Shown here piece by piece: positions 9,316 through 17,790 of a stretch of DNA of 64,000 nt. Source of the DNA: Pseudomonas fluorescens NCIMB 11764 (GTDB lineage Bacteria; Pseudomonadota; Gammaproteobacteria; Pseudomonadales; Pseudomonadaceae). Made by a program: the position numbers and the translations under genes. The notes beneath the pieces were generated by a model. It worked only from the letters and a program-made list of their open reading frames with translations. It did no database searches and was not told the origin of the DNA. The stretch's first letter is position 1; each line of letters starts with the position of its first letter. The DNA lies in the NCBI RefSeq assembly GCF_000293885.2, contig NZ_CP010945.1, positions 3,492,001 to 3,556,000 on the forward strand, written 5' to 3'.

Positions 9316-9370
9316 TCCTTCCGGCGATACAACGGTGCTCGCCCGTCCGGGCGAGCACATGGAGATTCTT

Positions 9371-10924
9371 ATGTCAGTTTCCGCTCCGAACGCTGTCCTC
9401 TCGGTCAGCGGTATCGGTAAGACCTATGCGCAGCCAGTCCTTGCCGGCATCGACCTGACGTTGATGCGTGGTGAGGTGCTGGCGCTGACCGGCGAGAACG
9501 GCGCCGGCAAAAGCACGCTGTCGAAGATCATCGGCGGGCTGGTCACGCCGACCACCGGCCAGATGCAATTCCAGGGTCAGGATTACCGCCCCGGCAGCCG
9601 CACCCAGGCTGAAGACCTGGGCATTCGCATGGTCATGCAAGAACTCAATCTGCTGCCGACCCTGTCGGTGGCGGAAAACCTGTTTCTCGACAACCTGCCC
9701 AGCAATGCGGGCTGGATCAGTCGCAAGCAACTGCGCAAGGCCGCGATCGAGGCTATGGCCCAGGTTGGGCTCGACGCGATCGACCCGGACACCCTGGTCG
9801 GCGAACTGGGCATCGGTCACCAGCAAATGGTCGAAATCGCCCGGAACCTGATCGGCGATTGTCATGTGCTGATCCTCGATGAACCGACCGCAATGCTGAC
9901 GGCCCGTGAAGTCGAGATGCTGTTCGAGCAGATCACTCGTCTGCAGGCGCGCGGCGTGTCGATCATCTATATCTCGCACCGCCTCGAAGAGCTGGCCCGT
10001 GTCGCACAGCGCATTGCGGTGTTGCGCGACGGCAATCTGGTCTGCGTCGAACCGATGGCCAATTACAACAGCGAGCAACTGGTAACCCTGATGGTCGGCC
10101 GTGAGCTCGGTGAACACATCGACATGGGCCCACGCAAGATTGGCGCTCCGGCGTTGACGGTCAAGGGGCTGACTCGCTCGGACAAGGTGCGCGACGTGTC
10201 GTTCGAAGTGCGCGCTGGCGAGATTTTCGGGATTTCCGGTTTGATCGGGGCAGGGCGTACCGAGTTGCTGCGCCTGATCTTCGGCGCTGACCCGGCGGAC
10301 AGCGGCACGGTCGCACTGGGATCGCCCGCACGGGTCGTGAGTATTCGTTCACCGGTTGATGCAGTTGATCATGGCATTGCCCTGATCACTGAAGACCGCA
10401 AGGGCGAGGGCTTGCTGCTGACGCAATCGATCAGCGCGAATATTGCCCTGGGCAACATGCCAGAGATTTCCAGTGGTGGTTTCGTCAATACCGGTGACGA
10501 GATGTCCCTGGCCCAGCGTCAGATCGACGCCATGCGCATCCGCAGTTCCAGCCCGACGCAATTGGTCTCGGAGCTGTCCGGCGGCAACCAGCAGAAAGTC
10601 GTGATCGGCCGTTGGCTGGAACGCGATTGTTCGGTGTTGCTGTTCGACGAGCCGACTCGCGGCATCGACGTCGGCGCCAAATTCGACATCTATGCACTGC
10701 TCGGCGAACTGACCCGTCAGGGCAAGGCGCTGGTGGTGGTGTCCAGCGACCTGCGCGAACTGATGCTGATCTGCGACCGCATCGGCGTGCTGTCGGCGGG
10801 GCGCCTGATCGAGACGTTCGAACGCGATAGCTGGACCCAGGATGACTTGCTTGCCGCCGCTTTCGCCGGTTACCAAAAACATGATGCGTTGCTCAATGAA
10901 GCAGCGCCTAGGGACCCTCAATGA
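9371..10924 (+). CDS. rbsA: Ribose ABC transporter ATP-binding protein
   Basis: The product has 517 residues with two fused nucleotide-binding domains, as in all RbsA/MglA-type ATPases. The N-terminal domain has Walker A GENGAGKST and Walker B LILDEPTAML; the C-terminal one has a degenerate Walker A (GLIGAGRTELL), an ABC signature LSGGNQQK and Walker B LLFDEPTRGID. It powers ribose import through RbsC. I chose ATG 9371 (GGAG upstream) over an upstream in-frame codon whose extra residues do not resemble the family. It overlaps rbsC by four bases, implying coupled translation. Confidence 0.93.
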   Translation: MSVSAPNAVLSVSGIGKTYAQPVLAGIDLTLMRGEVLALTGENGAGKSTLSKIIGGLVTPTTGQMQFQGQDYRPGSRTQAEDLGIRMVMQELNLLPTLSVAENLFLDNLPSNAGWISRKQLRKAAIEAMAQVGLDAIDPDTLVGELGIGHQQMVEIARNLIGDCHVLILDEPTAMLTAREVEMLFEQITRLQARGVSIIYISHRLEELARVAQRIAVLRDGNLVCVEPMANYNSEQLVTLMVGRELGEHIDMGPRKIGAPALTVKGLTRSDKVRDVSFEVRAGEIFGISGLIGAGRTELLRLIFGADPADSGTVALGSPARVVSIRSPVDAVDHGIALITEDRKGEGLLLTQSISANIALGNMPEISSGGFVNTGDEMSLAQRQIDAMRIRSSSPTQLVSELSGGNQQKVVIGRWLERDCSVLLFDEPTRGIDVGAKFDIYALLGELTRQGKALVVVSSDLRELMLICDRIGVLSAGRLIETFERDSWTQDDLLAAAFAGYQKHDALLNEAAPRDPQ

Positions 10925-11898
10925 AAACTGCAACGTCCGCCGGTAAACGTAGTGGCAATTTTTACGGCCTCGGCACCTATCTGGGCCTGGCCGGTGCCTT
11001 GCTGGCGATGGTCGCGCTGTTCTCTGTCCTGAGCAGCCATTTCCTGTCTTACGACACCTTCAGCACACTCGCCAACCAGATTCCGGACTTGATGGTGCTC
11101 GCGGTCGGCATGACATTCGTGTTGATCATCGGCGGCATCGACCTGTCGGTGGGCTCGGTGCTGGCGCTTGCAGCGTCGACGGTCAGCGTGGCGATTCTCG
11201 GCTGGGGCTGGAGCGTACTGCCGGCGGCGCTACTCGGCATGGCGGCGGCTGCGTTGGCCGGGACCATCACCGGTTCGATCACCGTAGCCTGGCGTATTCC
11301 GTCGTTCATCGTGTCCCTCGGCGTGCTGGAAATGGCGCGCGGCGTGGCGTATCAGATGACCGGTTCGCGCACGGCCTACATCGGTGATGCCTTTGCCTGG
11401 CTGTCCAACCCGATCGCCTTCGGTATCTCGCCATCGTTCATCATTGCCTTGCTGATCATCTTCATTGCGCAGGCGGTGTTGACCCGCACGGTGTTCGGTC
11501 GTTACCTGATCGGCATCGGCACCAATGAAGAAGCGGTACGTCTGGCAGGGATCAATCCAAAGCCCTACAAGATCCTGGTGTTCAGCCTGATGGGACTGCT
11601 GGCGGGTATCGCCGCGCTGTTCCAGATTTCGCGCCTGGAAGCGGCGGACCCGAATGCCGGGTCGGGCCTGGAGCTGCAAGTGATTGCCGCCGTGGTGATC
11701 GGCGGAACCAGCCTGATGGGCGGCCGCGGTTCGGTCATCAGCACCTTTTTCGGGGTCCTGATCATTTCCGTACTGGCGGCCGGCCTGGCGCAGATCGGCG
11801 CAACCGAACCGACCAAACGCATCATCACCGGCGCGGTCATCGTGGTGGCGGTGGTGCTTGATACCTATCGCAGTCAGCGCGCAAGCCGGCGGACCTGA
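10921..11898 (+). CDS. rbsC: Ribose ABC transporter permease
   Basis: The product has 325 residues and about eight to ten hydrophobic helices, as in the RbsC/AraH/MglC permease family. MTFVLIIGGIDLSVGSVLAL near residue 61 and GTNEEAVRLAGIN near 201 are hallmark segments; the second forms the cytoplasmic coupling loop. It forms the membrane channel for ribose, driven by RbsA. The ATG overlaps the rbsA stop (ATGA). Confidence 0.93.
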   Translation: MKTATSAGKRSGNFYGLGTYLGLAGALLAMVALFSVLSSHFLSYDTFSTLANQIPDLMVLAVGMTFVLIIGGIDLSVGSVLALAASTVSVAILGWGWSVLPAALLGMAAAALAGTITGSITVAWRIPSFIVSLGVLEMARGVAYQMTGSRTAYIGDAFAWLSNPIAFGISPSFIIALLIIFIAQAVLTRTVFGRYLIGIGTNEEAVRLAGINPKPYKILVFSLMGLLAGIAALFQISRLEAADPNAGSGLELQVIAAVVIGGTSLMGGRGSVISTFFGVLIISVLAAGLAQIGATEPTKRIITGAVIVVAVVLDTYRSQRASRRT

Positions 11899-11901
11899 GT
11901 C

Positions 11902-12921
11902 ATGGCAACAATCAAGGATGTGGCAGCGCTCGCGGGGATTTCCTACACCACGGTGTCCCACGTGGTGAACAAGACCCGGCCGGTCAGTGAGGAGGTGCGG
12001 ATCAAGGTCGAGGCCGCGATCAAAACTCTCGACTACGTGCCCAGCGCCGTGGCCCGCTCATTGAAGGCCAAGACCACGGCGACCATCGGTCTGCTGGTGC
12101 CCAACAGTCTCAACCCGTACTTTGCCGAACTGGCTCGCGGCATCGAGGATTACTGCGAGCGTAATGGCTATTGCGTGATCCTCTGCAACTCCGACGACAA
12201 CCCGGAAAAGCAGCGCAGCTACCTGCGCGTGCTACTGGAAAAGCGCATCGACGGGCTGATCGTGGCATCGGCCGGTGGCGACGCGGGGCTGGCAGAAGGT
12301 CTGGCAGGCGTGCGCACGCCGATGGTCATCGTCGACCGCGGGCTGGAAGGGGTGAATGCCGATCTGGTGCGCATCGATCATGAGTACGGCGCTTATCTGG
12401 CGACCCGACACCTTCTGGAACTGGGGCATCGGGACATCGCCACCATTGGCGGGCCTGCCAGTACCAGCGTGGCGCAGATGCGTCTTGCAGGTTTTTGCCG
12501 CGCCTTGAAAGAGGCGGGCGTCGAAGTGCCTGACGAACGCATGCTGGAAAGCGATTTCACCAGCACCGGCGGTTACAGCGCCGCCGCCATCCTTTTGGAG
12601 AAGAACCCGCCCAGCGCGATTTTTGCCGGCAACGACATGATCGGCATCGGCGTGTTGCGAGCCGCCGCCGAGCGCAATATTCGTGTGCCGAGCGAGCTGT
12701 CGGTAATCGGTTTCGACGATATCCAGATGAGCCGTTATGTCTATCCGGCGTTGACCACCGTGGGCCAGTCGATCCTGCAGCTCGGCGAGATGGCGGCCGG
12801 CGTGCTTTTGCGCAGGATCGCCACACCGGACATGGCCACCGATCAACGGATTGTGACGCCCAGTATCGTCCTGCGGGAATCGACCGCGCCGCTGGCCGGT
12901 GTGTTTGACCACTTCCGTTGA
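11902..12921 (+). CDS. rbsR: LacI-family ribose operon repressor
   Basis: The product has 339 residues. The N-terminal helix-turn-helix (ATIKDVAALAGISYTTVSHV) and the following hinge helix (SAVARSLK) identify a LacI/GalR regulator, and residues about 60-330 form the periplasmic-binding-like effector domain. In known systems ribose or a ribose phosphate releases RbsR from its operator. The gene starts three bases after rbsC. Its position inside the operon, and the palindrome upstream of rbsB, suggest autoregulated repression. Confidence 0.92.
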   Translation: MATIKDVAALAGISYTTVSHVVNKTRPVSEEVRIKVEAAIKTLDYVPSAVARSLKAKTTATIGLLVPNSLNPYFAELARGIEDYCERNGYCVILCNSDDNPEKQRSYLRVLLEKRIDGLIVASAGGDAGLAEGLAGVRTPMVIVDRGLEGVNADLVRIDHEYGAYLATRHLLELGHRDIATIGGPASTSVAQMRLAGFCRALKEAGVEVPDERMLESDFTSTGGYSAAAILLEKNPPSAIFAGNDMIGIGVLRAAAERNIRVPSELSVIGFDDIQMSRYVYPALTTVGQSILQLGEMAAGVLLRRIATPDMATDQRIVTPSIVLRESTAPLAGVFDHFR

Positions 12922-12979
12922 ATATGGAAAGCCGTTAAATCAAAAGCGCCGTTGAAACAGCATTTATGAGTAGTGATGT

Positions 12980-13897
12980 ATGCCAGCAAAAGTAGTGGTG
13001 ATAGGCAGTCTGAACATGGACTTGGTGACCCGCGCGTCGCGGTTGCCCCGCGGCGGTGAAACGCTGATCGGCGAGTCGTTTGCCACAGTCTCCGGCGGCA
13101 AGGGTGCCAATCAGGCGGTTGCGGCAGCGCGACTGGGGGCGCAGGTGTCGATGGTCGGTTGCGTGGGCAGCGATGCCTACGGCGAGGAACTGCGCGGGGC
13201 GTTGTTGGCCGACCGTATCGATTGCCAGGCGGTCAGCACCGTCGACGGTGCCAGCGGCGTGGCGTTGATCGTGGTGGATGACAACAGCCAGAACGCGATC
13301 GTTATCGTCGCCGGTGCCAATGGCGCGCTGACGCCAGAAGTGATCGATCGCTTTGACGCGGTATTGCAGGCGGCAGATGTGATCATTTGTCAGCTGGAAG
13401 TGCCGGATGCCACGGTCGGACATGCGCTCAAGCGCGGTCGTGAGCTAGGAAAAACCGTGATTCTCAACCCGGCGCCAGCCAGTCGTCCACTGCCGGCAGA
13501 CTGGTATGCCGCCATCGATTACCTGATTCCCAATGAGAGCGAAGCCTCGGCACTGAGCGGTTTGCCGGTGGACTCCCTGGCAACCGCCGAAACCGCTGCG
13601 ACCCGGTTGATTGCCATGGGGGCGGGCAAGGTCATCATTACCCTGGGGGCCCAAGGCTCGCTGTTTGCCAATGGCAAAAGCTTCGAACACTTTCCGGCGC
13701 CAAAGGTAAAAGCTGTGGATACCACGGCGGCAGGCGACACCTTTGTCGGTGGTTTCGCCGCCGCGTTGGCGGCCGGCAAAAACGAGGGCGACGCGATTCG
13801 TTTCGGCCAGGTGGCCGCCGCGCTGTCGGTGACCCGTGCCGGCGCGCAGCCCTCGATTCCCGATTTGTCCGATGTACAGGGCTTTAAAACACCATGA
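12980..13897 (+). CDS. rbsK: Ribokinase
   Basis: The product has 305 residues of the PfkB carbohydrate kinase family. [15 protein letters not shown] near residue 38 is the first PfkB signature, and [13 protein letters not shown] near 249 is the second, with the catalytic Asp and anion hole. Ribokinase phosphorylates D-ribose on O5 with ATP, making ribose 5-phosphate for the pentose phosphate pathway and nucleotide synthesis. It overlaps rbsD by four bases. Confidence 0.94.
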   Translation: MPAKVVVIGSLNMDLVTRASRLPRGGETLIGESFATVSGGKGANQAVAAARLGAQVSMVGCVGSDAYGEELRGALLADRIDCQAVSTVDGASGVALIVVDDNSQNAIVIVAGANGALTPEVIDRFDAVLQAADVIICQLEVPDATVGHALKRGRELGKTVILNPAPASRPLPADWYAAIDYLIPNESEASALSGLPVDSLATAETAATRLIAMGAGKVIITLGAQGSLFANGKSFEHFPAPKVKAVDTTAAGDTFVGGFAAALAAGKNEGDAIRFGQVAAALSVTRAGAQPSIPDLSDVQGFKTP

Positions 13898-14298
13898 AGA
13901 AAACACCATTGCTCAACGTCGCGTTGTCGCGACTGATCGCTTCCCTGGGCCACGGCGACAAGGTCGTGATTGGCGATGCCGGTCTGCCGGTGCCGCCGGG
14001 CGTCGAGCTGATCGATCTGGCCCTGACCCACGGCATTCCTGATTTCATCAGCACGTTGAAAGTCGTGCTCAGCGAAATGCAGGTCGAAAGCCACGTGTTG
14101 GCCCAGGAGATCCTGGACAAGCAACCGTCGGCGCTGTCCACACTGGACGAACTGAATGCCGAAGGTGCGCTGGGTCAGCGTGAGTTGCTCAGTCATGACC
14201 AATTCAAGGTCTTGAGCCGACAGGCGCGGGCGATTGTTCGTACAGGCGAATGTCAGCCGTACTGCAACATCGTGCTGGTGGCCGGGGTCACGTTCTGA
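13894..14298 (+). CDS. rbsD: D-ribose pyranase
   Basis: The product has 134 residues. RbsD/FucU proteins interconvert the pyranose and furanose forms of ribose so that ribokinase receives the furanose. His20 in LGHGD and Asp28 in IGDAGLPVP are the conserved catalytic-site residues, and the C-terminal Tyr-Cys-Asn segment is also typical. The start overlaps the rbsK stop. Confidence 0.93.
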   Translation: MKKTPLLNVALSRLIASLGHGDKVVIGDAGLPVPPGVELIDLALTHGIPDFISTLKVVLSEMQVESHVLAQEILDKQPSALSTLDELNAEGALGQRELLSHDQFKVLSRQARAIVRTGECQPYCNIVLVAGVTF

Positions 14299-14341
14299 TT
14301 CGCCATTGTCTCTCTGTTTTCCCACGCACAAGGAGTGCGCC

Positions 14342-15370
14342 ATGCACCGCTATGCTCAGAAACTGCGCCACCTGCTCCGGAGTTTGCTGCTTTTGTCCTT
14401 GATAACCGCAACAAGCGCCCAGGCGGCGGAAAAGATCGACTTGATCATCGACACCGACCCGGGTGCCGATGACGTGGTGGCCTTGCTGTTTGCCCTGGCA
14501 TCACCGGAAGAGTTGAACATCCGCGCGCTGACCACCGTCGCCGGTAACGTTCGCCTGGACAAGACCTCGCGTAATGCGCGGCTGGCCCGCGAGTGGGCAG
14601 GGCGCGAAGACGTTCCGGTGTATGCCGGTGCGCCGAAGCCGCTGATGCGCACGCCCATCTATGCCGAGAACATTCATGGCAAGGAAGGCCTGTCGGGTGT
14701 GACCGTGCATGAGCCGAAGAAAGGCCTGGCCAAGGGCAATGCGGTCAATTACCTGATCGACACCTTGAAAACCGCCAAGCCCCACAGCATCACCATCGCC
14801 ATGCTCGGTCCACAGACCAACCTGGCCCTGGCGCTGATCCAGGAACCTGAAATCGTTCAGGGCATCAAGGAAGTGGTGATCATGGGTGGTGCGCACTTCA
14901 ATGGCGGCAACATCACCCCGGTGGCGGAATTCAACCTGTTCGCTGACCCGCAAGCGGCGGAAGTGGTGCTGAAAAGTGGCGTCAAGCTGACGTATCTGCC
15001 CCTGGACGTAACCCACAAGATCCTCACCAGCGAGGCGCGCCTGAAGCAGATCGCCGCGCTGAACAACAACGCCAGCAAGCTGGTGGGCGATATTCTCAAT
15101 GAATACGTCAAAGGCGACATGGAGCACTACGGTCTTCCGGGAGGCCCGGTACATGACGCTACGGTCATTGCCTACCTGCTCAAGCCCGAGTTGTTCACTG
15201 GTCGTTCGGTCAATGTGGTGGTTGATAGCGATGAGGGCCCGACATTCGGTCAAACCATCGTCGACTGGTATGACGGCCTGAAAGCGCCGAAGAACGCTTT
15301 CTGGGTTGAGAGTGGCGACGCTCAGGGTTTCTTCGACCTGCTGACCCAGCGTCTGGCGCGTCTGAAGTAA
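14342..15370 (+). CDS. Secreted ribonucleoside hydrolase
   Basis: The product has 342 residues with a signal peptide (hydrophobic residues about 13-24, cleavage near AQA-AE). IDTDPGADDVVAL right after it is the calcium-binding DTDPGxDD motif of inosine-uridine nucleoside N-ribohydrolases; MLGPQTNLA and an Asn/His-containing C-terminal segment complete the fold. The enzyme cleaves nucleosides to base plus ribose. The signal peptide and its place as last gene of the ribose operon suggest that it releases ribose in the periplasm for RbsB. AAGGAG precedes the ATG at 14342. Confidence 0.9.
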   Translation: MHRYAQKLRHLLRSLLLLSLITATSAQAAEKIDLIIDTDPGADDVVALLFALASPEELNIRALTTVAGNVRLDKTSRNARLAREWAGREDVPVYAGAPKPLMRTPIYAENIHGKEGLSGVTVHEPKKGLAKGNAVNYLIDTLKTAKPHSITIAMLGPQTNLALALIQEPEIVQGIKEVVIMGGAHFNGGNITPVAEFNLFADPQAAEVVLKSGVKLTYLPLDVTHKILTSEARLKQIAALNNNASKLVGDILNEYVKGDMEHYGLPGGPVHDATVIAYLLKPELFTGRSVNVVVDSDEGPTFGQTIVDWYDGLKAPKNAFWVESGDAQGFFDLLTQRLARLK

Positions 15371-15377
15371 GTTTCAC

Positions 15378-15403
15378 ACCCGCAGGTGCCCGCCTGCGGG
15401 TTT
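15378..15403 (+). terminator. Terminator of the ribose operon
   Basis: ACCCGCAGG and CCTGCGGGT form a perfect 9-bp stem with a six-base loop and a short T run, eight bases after the nucleoside hydrolase stop. The run overlaps the 3' end of the opposing small gene. Confidence 0.8.
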
Positions 15404-15615
15404 CACTCCCTTTCGTTGTATTCGGCGCCTTTGTAGTCGGTCGGGTACTTCTCGAACACCTGCGCGATGAAGGATTGCGCCGCTTCAGTTCCCAGCTCCT
15501 TGACCAATAGATCGATACCAATGATTGCCAACTCTTCCGGGCTGCCCGGGCTGTATGAACTATGACCTTGCGGCCATTTGGCTTTGATGTCGGCGTCGAT
15601 GCTTACGGTGGTCAT
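15403..15615 (-). CDS. Small hypothetical protein, 70 residues
   Basis: I do not recognise a family. The product from ATG 15615 contains a helical core (SPEELAIIGIDLLVKELGTEAAQSFIA, described here only in part as EELAIIGIDLLVKELG) and an acidic C-terminus, with no signal or membrane segment. A longer in-frame start exists at 15714, but its extra residues look non-coding and neither start has a strong binding site. It converges on the ribose operon. Confidence 0.55.
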   Translation of the reverse strand: MTTVSIDADIKAKWPQGHSSYSPGSPEELAIIGIDLLVKELGTEAAQSFIAQVFEKYPTDYKGAEYNERE

Positions 15616-15746
15616 GATGGGGCTCGTGAATTCGGGAAAGTCTGAGTGTGAGTTAACCATTTTGCCGGACGTTTGGCACTCCGACTTAGGCATGAGGGGA
15701 GGGCTATGCGACACTTGGCCTTTGAAGATTTATCAAGGACCGTGCT

Positions 15747-16052
15747 GTGCAGATCGATTTGAACTCTCCTGACGGCTTGACGCTTGAGGCCGTGCGCCAG
15801 CTGCTAGCCTCTGCCAGTGATGATGAGCACGCCCAATTGCGGGTGACCAAGGGCGGCATCGCTTACATTTCATCGGGCGTCGTGGGCGGCACCGACATCG
15901 ACGGTCTCCTGTTTCGTCTGGAGACGTGGGCCAAAGGCTCTGGGTATGTGGGATTGGTCGCGGCCAGTGACGAAGTCTGGGTCATGCAGATTTTCAATGC
16001 GTTGAAAGGCAACTGGCCAACGCCACCGTTCGATTACATCGACATTTATTGA
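15747..16052 (+). CDS. Hypothetical protein, 101 residues
   Basis: The product starts at GTG 15747 with AAGGA seven bases upstream. The sequence alternates helices and strands (for example LTLEAVRQLLASA, then GIAYISSGVVGG) and ends in an acidic/aromatic tail, so it looks like a compact soluble protein. I cannot assign a function. It is divergent from the small gene at 15403-15615. Confidence 0.65.
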   Translation: MQIDLNSPDGLTLEAVRQLLASASDDEHAQLRVTKGGIAYISSGVVGGTDIDGLLFRLETWAKGSGYVGLVAASDEVWVMQIFNALKGNWPTPPFDYIDIY

Positions 16053-16217
16053 GCGCAGGTCATATAAAGTCACGATTGCGGGGTGAACGACCGGGAATGC
16101 TCAGGCAAACTCGCCGATTGTCCGGGTCGAGGGCAGGGTGAAAGCGCTGCCTGTGAAACCAAATGCCAGATTGGCGGTCGCACGATCTCAGCTTAACTAT
16201 TGAAAAAAGGAGGCTTC

Positions 16218-16538
16218 ATGCCTTGGAAGCTCGCGTCATTGGGTACTTTGTTGGCCGCTAGCCTGCTGGCCGGTTGCAGTAGTACGTCCACCGAATCGGC
16301 AACAGACCCTGTCACGACGACTGATACCGGTCACAGCCGTTGCGAAGCAAGGGCTGCCGAATTCACCATTGGCAAAAAGGCTTCGCCCGAACTGCTCGAG
16401 CAGGCGCGCATCCGCGCCGGTGCACAGAATGCCCGTATCCTCAAGCCTAACGATATGGTGACTCTGGAGTACCGTTCCGATCGCCTGAACCTGAACACCG
16501 ATGACAAGCTGGTGATCACGCGCATCAACTGCGGCTGA
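16218..16538 (+). CDS. Peptidase inhibitor I78 family lipoprotein
   Basis: The product has 106 residues. The lipobox LLAGC sets the acylated Cys at residue 19. After a Ser/Thr-rich linker come CEARAAEFTIGK, ARIRAGAQNARIL and a final ITRINCG, the pattern of I78 inhibitors, which act on serine proteases such as subtilisin or elastase. The paired Cys residues at either end probably form the family disulfide. AGGAGG precedes ATG 16218. An envelope-anchored protease inhibitor is the likely role. Confidence 0.82.
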   Translation: MPWKLASLGTLLAASLLAGCSSTSTESATDPVTTTDTGHSRCEARAAEFTIGKKASPELLEQARIRAGAQNARILKPNDMVTLEYRSDRLNLNTDDKLVITRINCG

Positions 16539-16564
16539 CAGCGTCAGGCTTTTGCTTCACCCAT

Positions 16565-16596
16565 AAAAAACCCCGTCACATGGACGGGGTTTTTTT
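16565..16596. terminator. Bidirectional terminator
   Basis: AAAAAACCCCGTC and GACGGGGTTTTTTT form a perfect stem with a five-base loop and A/T tracts on both sides. It serves the plus-strand I78 gene and the converging cold-shock gene. Confidence 0.92.
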
Positions 16597-16610
16597 AGTG
16601 CGCCTGGAAA

Positions 16611-16823
16611 TTACTCTGGGCGAACTTGAGCAGCTTGCATACCCTTTTGGCCTTTCTCAGCCACGAAGGAAACGGTCTGGCCTTCTTTCAGGCTTTTGAA
16701 ACCGTCGCTTTCGATAGCTTTGAAGTGTACGAACAGGTCGTCACCGCCACCTTGAGGAGTGATGAAGCCGAAGCCTTTTTCATCGTTGAACCATTTAACG
16801 GTGCCGGTTTGGCGATTAGACAT
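16611..16823 (-). CDS. Cold-shock domain protein
   Basis: The product has 70 residues and is a single cold-shock domain. KGFGFI is RNP-1 and DLFVHF is RNP-2, the nucleic-acid contact strands; TGTVKWFND opens the beta barrel. These proteins bind single-stranded RNA and melt structure during cold adaptation. I placed the start at the ATG matching the family length; a longer frame upstream would add 43 unrelated residues and lies in the 5' leader. About 290 bases separate it from the next gene, leaving room for a long leader as in cspA-type genes. Confidence 0.93.
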   Translation of the reverse strand: MSNRQTGTVKWFNDEKGFGFITPQGGGDDLFVHFKAIESDGFKSLKEGQTVSFVAEKGQKGMQAAQVRPE

Positions 16824-17115
16824 GGTGTATCTCCAAGAAACATATATTTTCAGTAGTACTGTGCTGCTCAGGCCAACTGGGCACACCGGGGTATCATAGT
16901 CGAAATGTTCGCTTTGGGAGCCCCCCGGACGTGCTGTTTGCCCTACAGTCACGCTTGCTTTGTTGCTTGATGTGGCTGAAAGCCCCGATTTAAAAGGCTT
17001 TCAGCCGAAAGTAAAGACGATAAAAAAAGCTGTAAAACCTGCATAAATTGTACGAAAAACAGCTTTTCAGGGGCTTTTCATCGGCTGTTGAGGCCTTCTA
17101 AGACTCCTCTGAGGC

Positions 17116-17418
17116 TTATTTTTTTGCGTTGGGATCGGCTTTGCACGCCGCGATTTTGGTCAGCGCTTTTTGTTTCAGTGCGTCGCTGGCCTTGTTGTCC
17201 ATCAATGCCTGAATGTCACTGGCCGGGTACGACTTGATCGCATCGGCGCCACAAGCGCAGTGGGATTTTGCCGCGGCTGCACCGATCTGCGGAGTCGCTG
17301 CCTGGGTGCATTGAGCCATGTATTTCTCGCGCTCGCCCTTCGGCCAATCGGCATGGGCGGCCAGTGGCAGCAGCAGGACGATAGGGGCGACTACTGCGAA
17401 CAAACGATTCAGACGCAT
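17116..17418 (-). CDS. Secreted small Cys-containing protein
   Basis: The product has 100 residues with a clear signal peptide (RLFAVVAPIVLLLPLAAHA) and a mature helical domain containing four Cys residues, including CACGAD. The spacing suggests disulfides rather than haem, since no CXXCH is present. AAGGAG precedes the second in-frame Met, which I take as start. I do not know the family function; a periplasmic protein is all that can be said. Confidence 0.72.
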   Translation of the reverse strand: MRLNRLFAVVAPIVLLLPLAAHADWPKGEREKYMAQCTQAATPQIGAAAAKSHCACGADAIKSYPASDIQALMDNKASDALKQKALTKIAACKADPNAKK

Positions 17419-17750
17419 GCTGGGATGCTCCTTGTGGGTCAATGTCTTGTTATCTGAGGGGTAAAACCGGGTTCAGTTCAGCACTCTGGCATAAAAACAG
17501 CTGATTTGCCCTTGCAGAAAAGCCGGCACCGCGACGACCGTTCATCTGTGCTAGCATGCCTCGCTCGGGCGTTTGCAGGCTCCGGATGACCTTCAGTCCC
17601 GGTGGCGGCAGATGTTCGAATAACCCTGATTTGAATCCCAGTCACTCTGGTTCGGTTTTCCGGTTGGCCGCAAGGCTCCTGCCGCTGTAAGGCAGGCGTT
17701 CGTCATTGAATGGCCTGGACCGGATCTTGTACTGGCTCATCCCAACCCAC

Positions 17751-17771
17751 GTGACCTTTGGTAGGGGTCAC
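17751..17771 (+). promoter_or_regulatory. Candidate ThrRS autoregulatory hairpin in the thrS leader
   Basis: GTGACC and GGTCAC pair, with one more T-G pair inside, leaving a seven-base loop TTGGTAG. The loop has GGT exactly where tRNA-Thr(GGU) has its anticodon, preceded by T as at position 33 and followed by A as at 37. It ends four bases before the AGGAGAGGAGG binding site of thrS. In Escherichia coli, ThrRS represses its own mRNA through a tRNA-like operator next to the binding site; I infer the same here. Confidence 0.55.
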
Positions 17772-17790
17772 CACTAGGAGAGGAGGCGCC

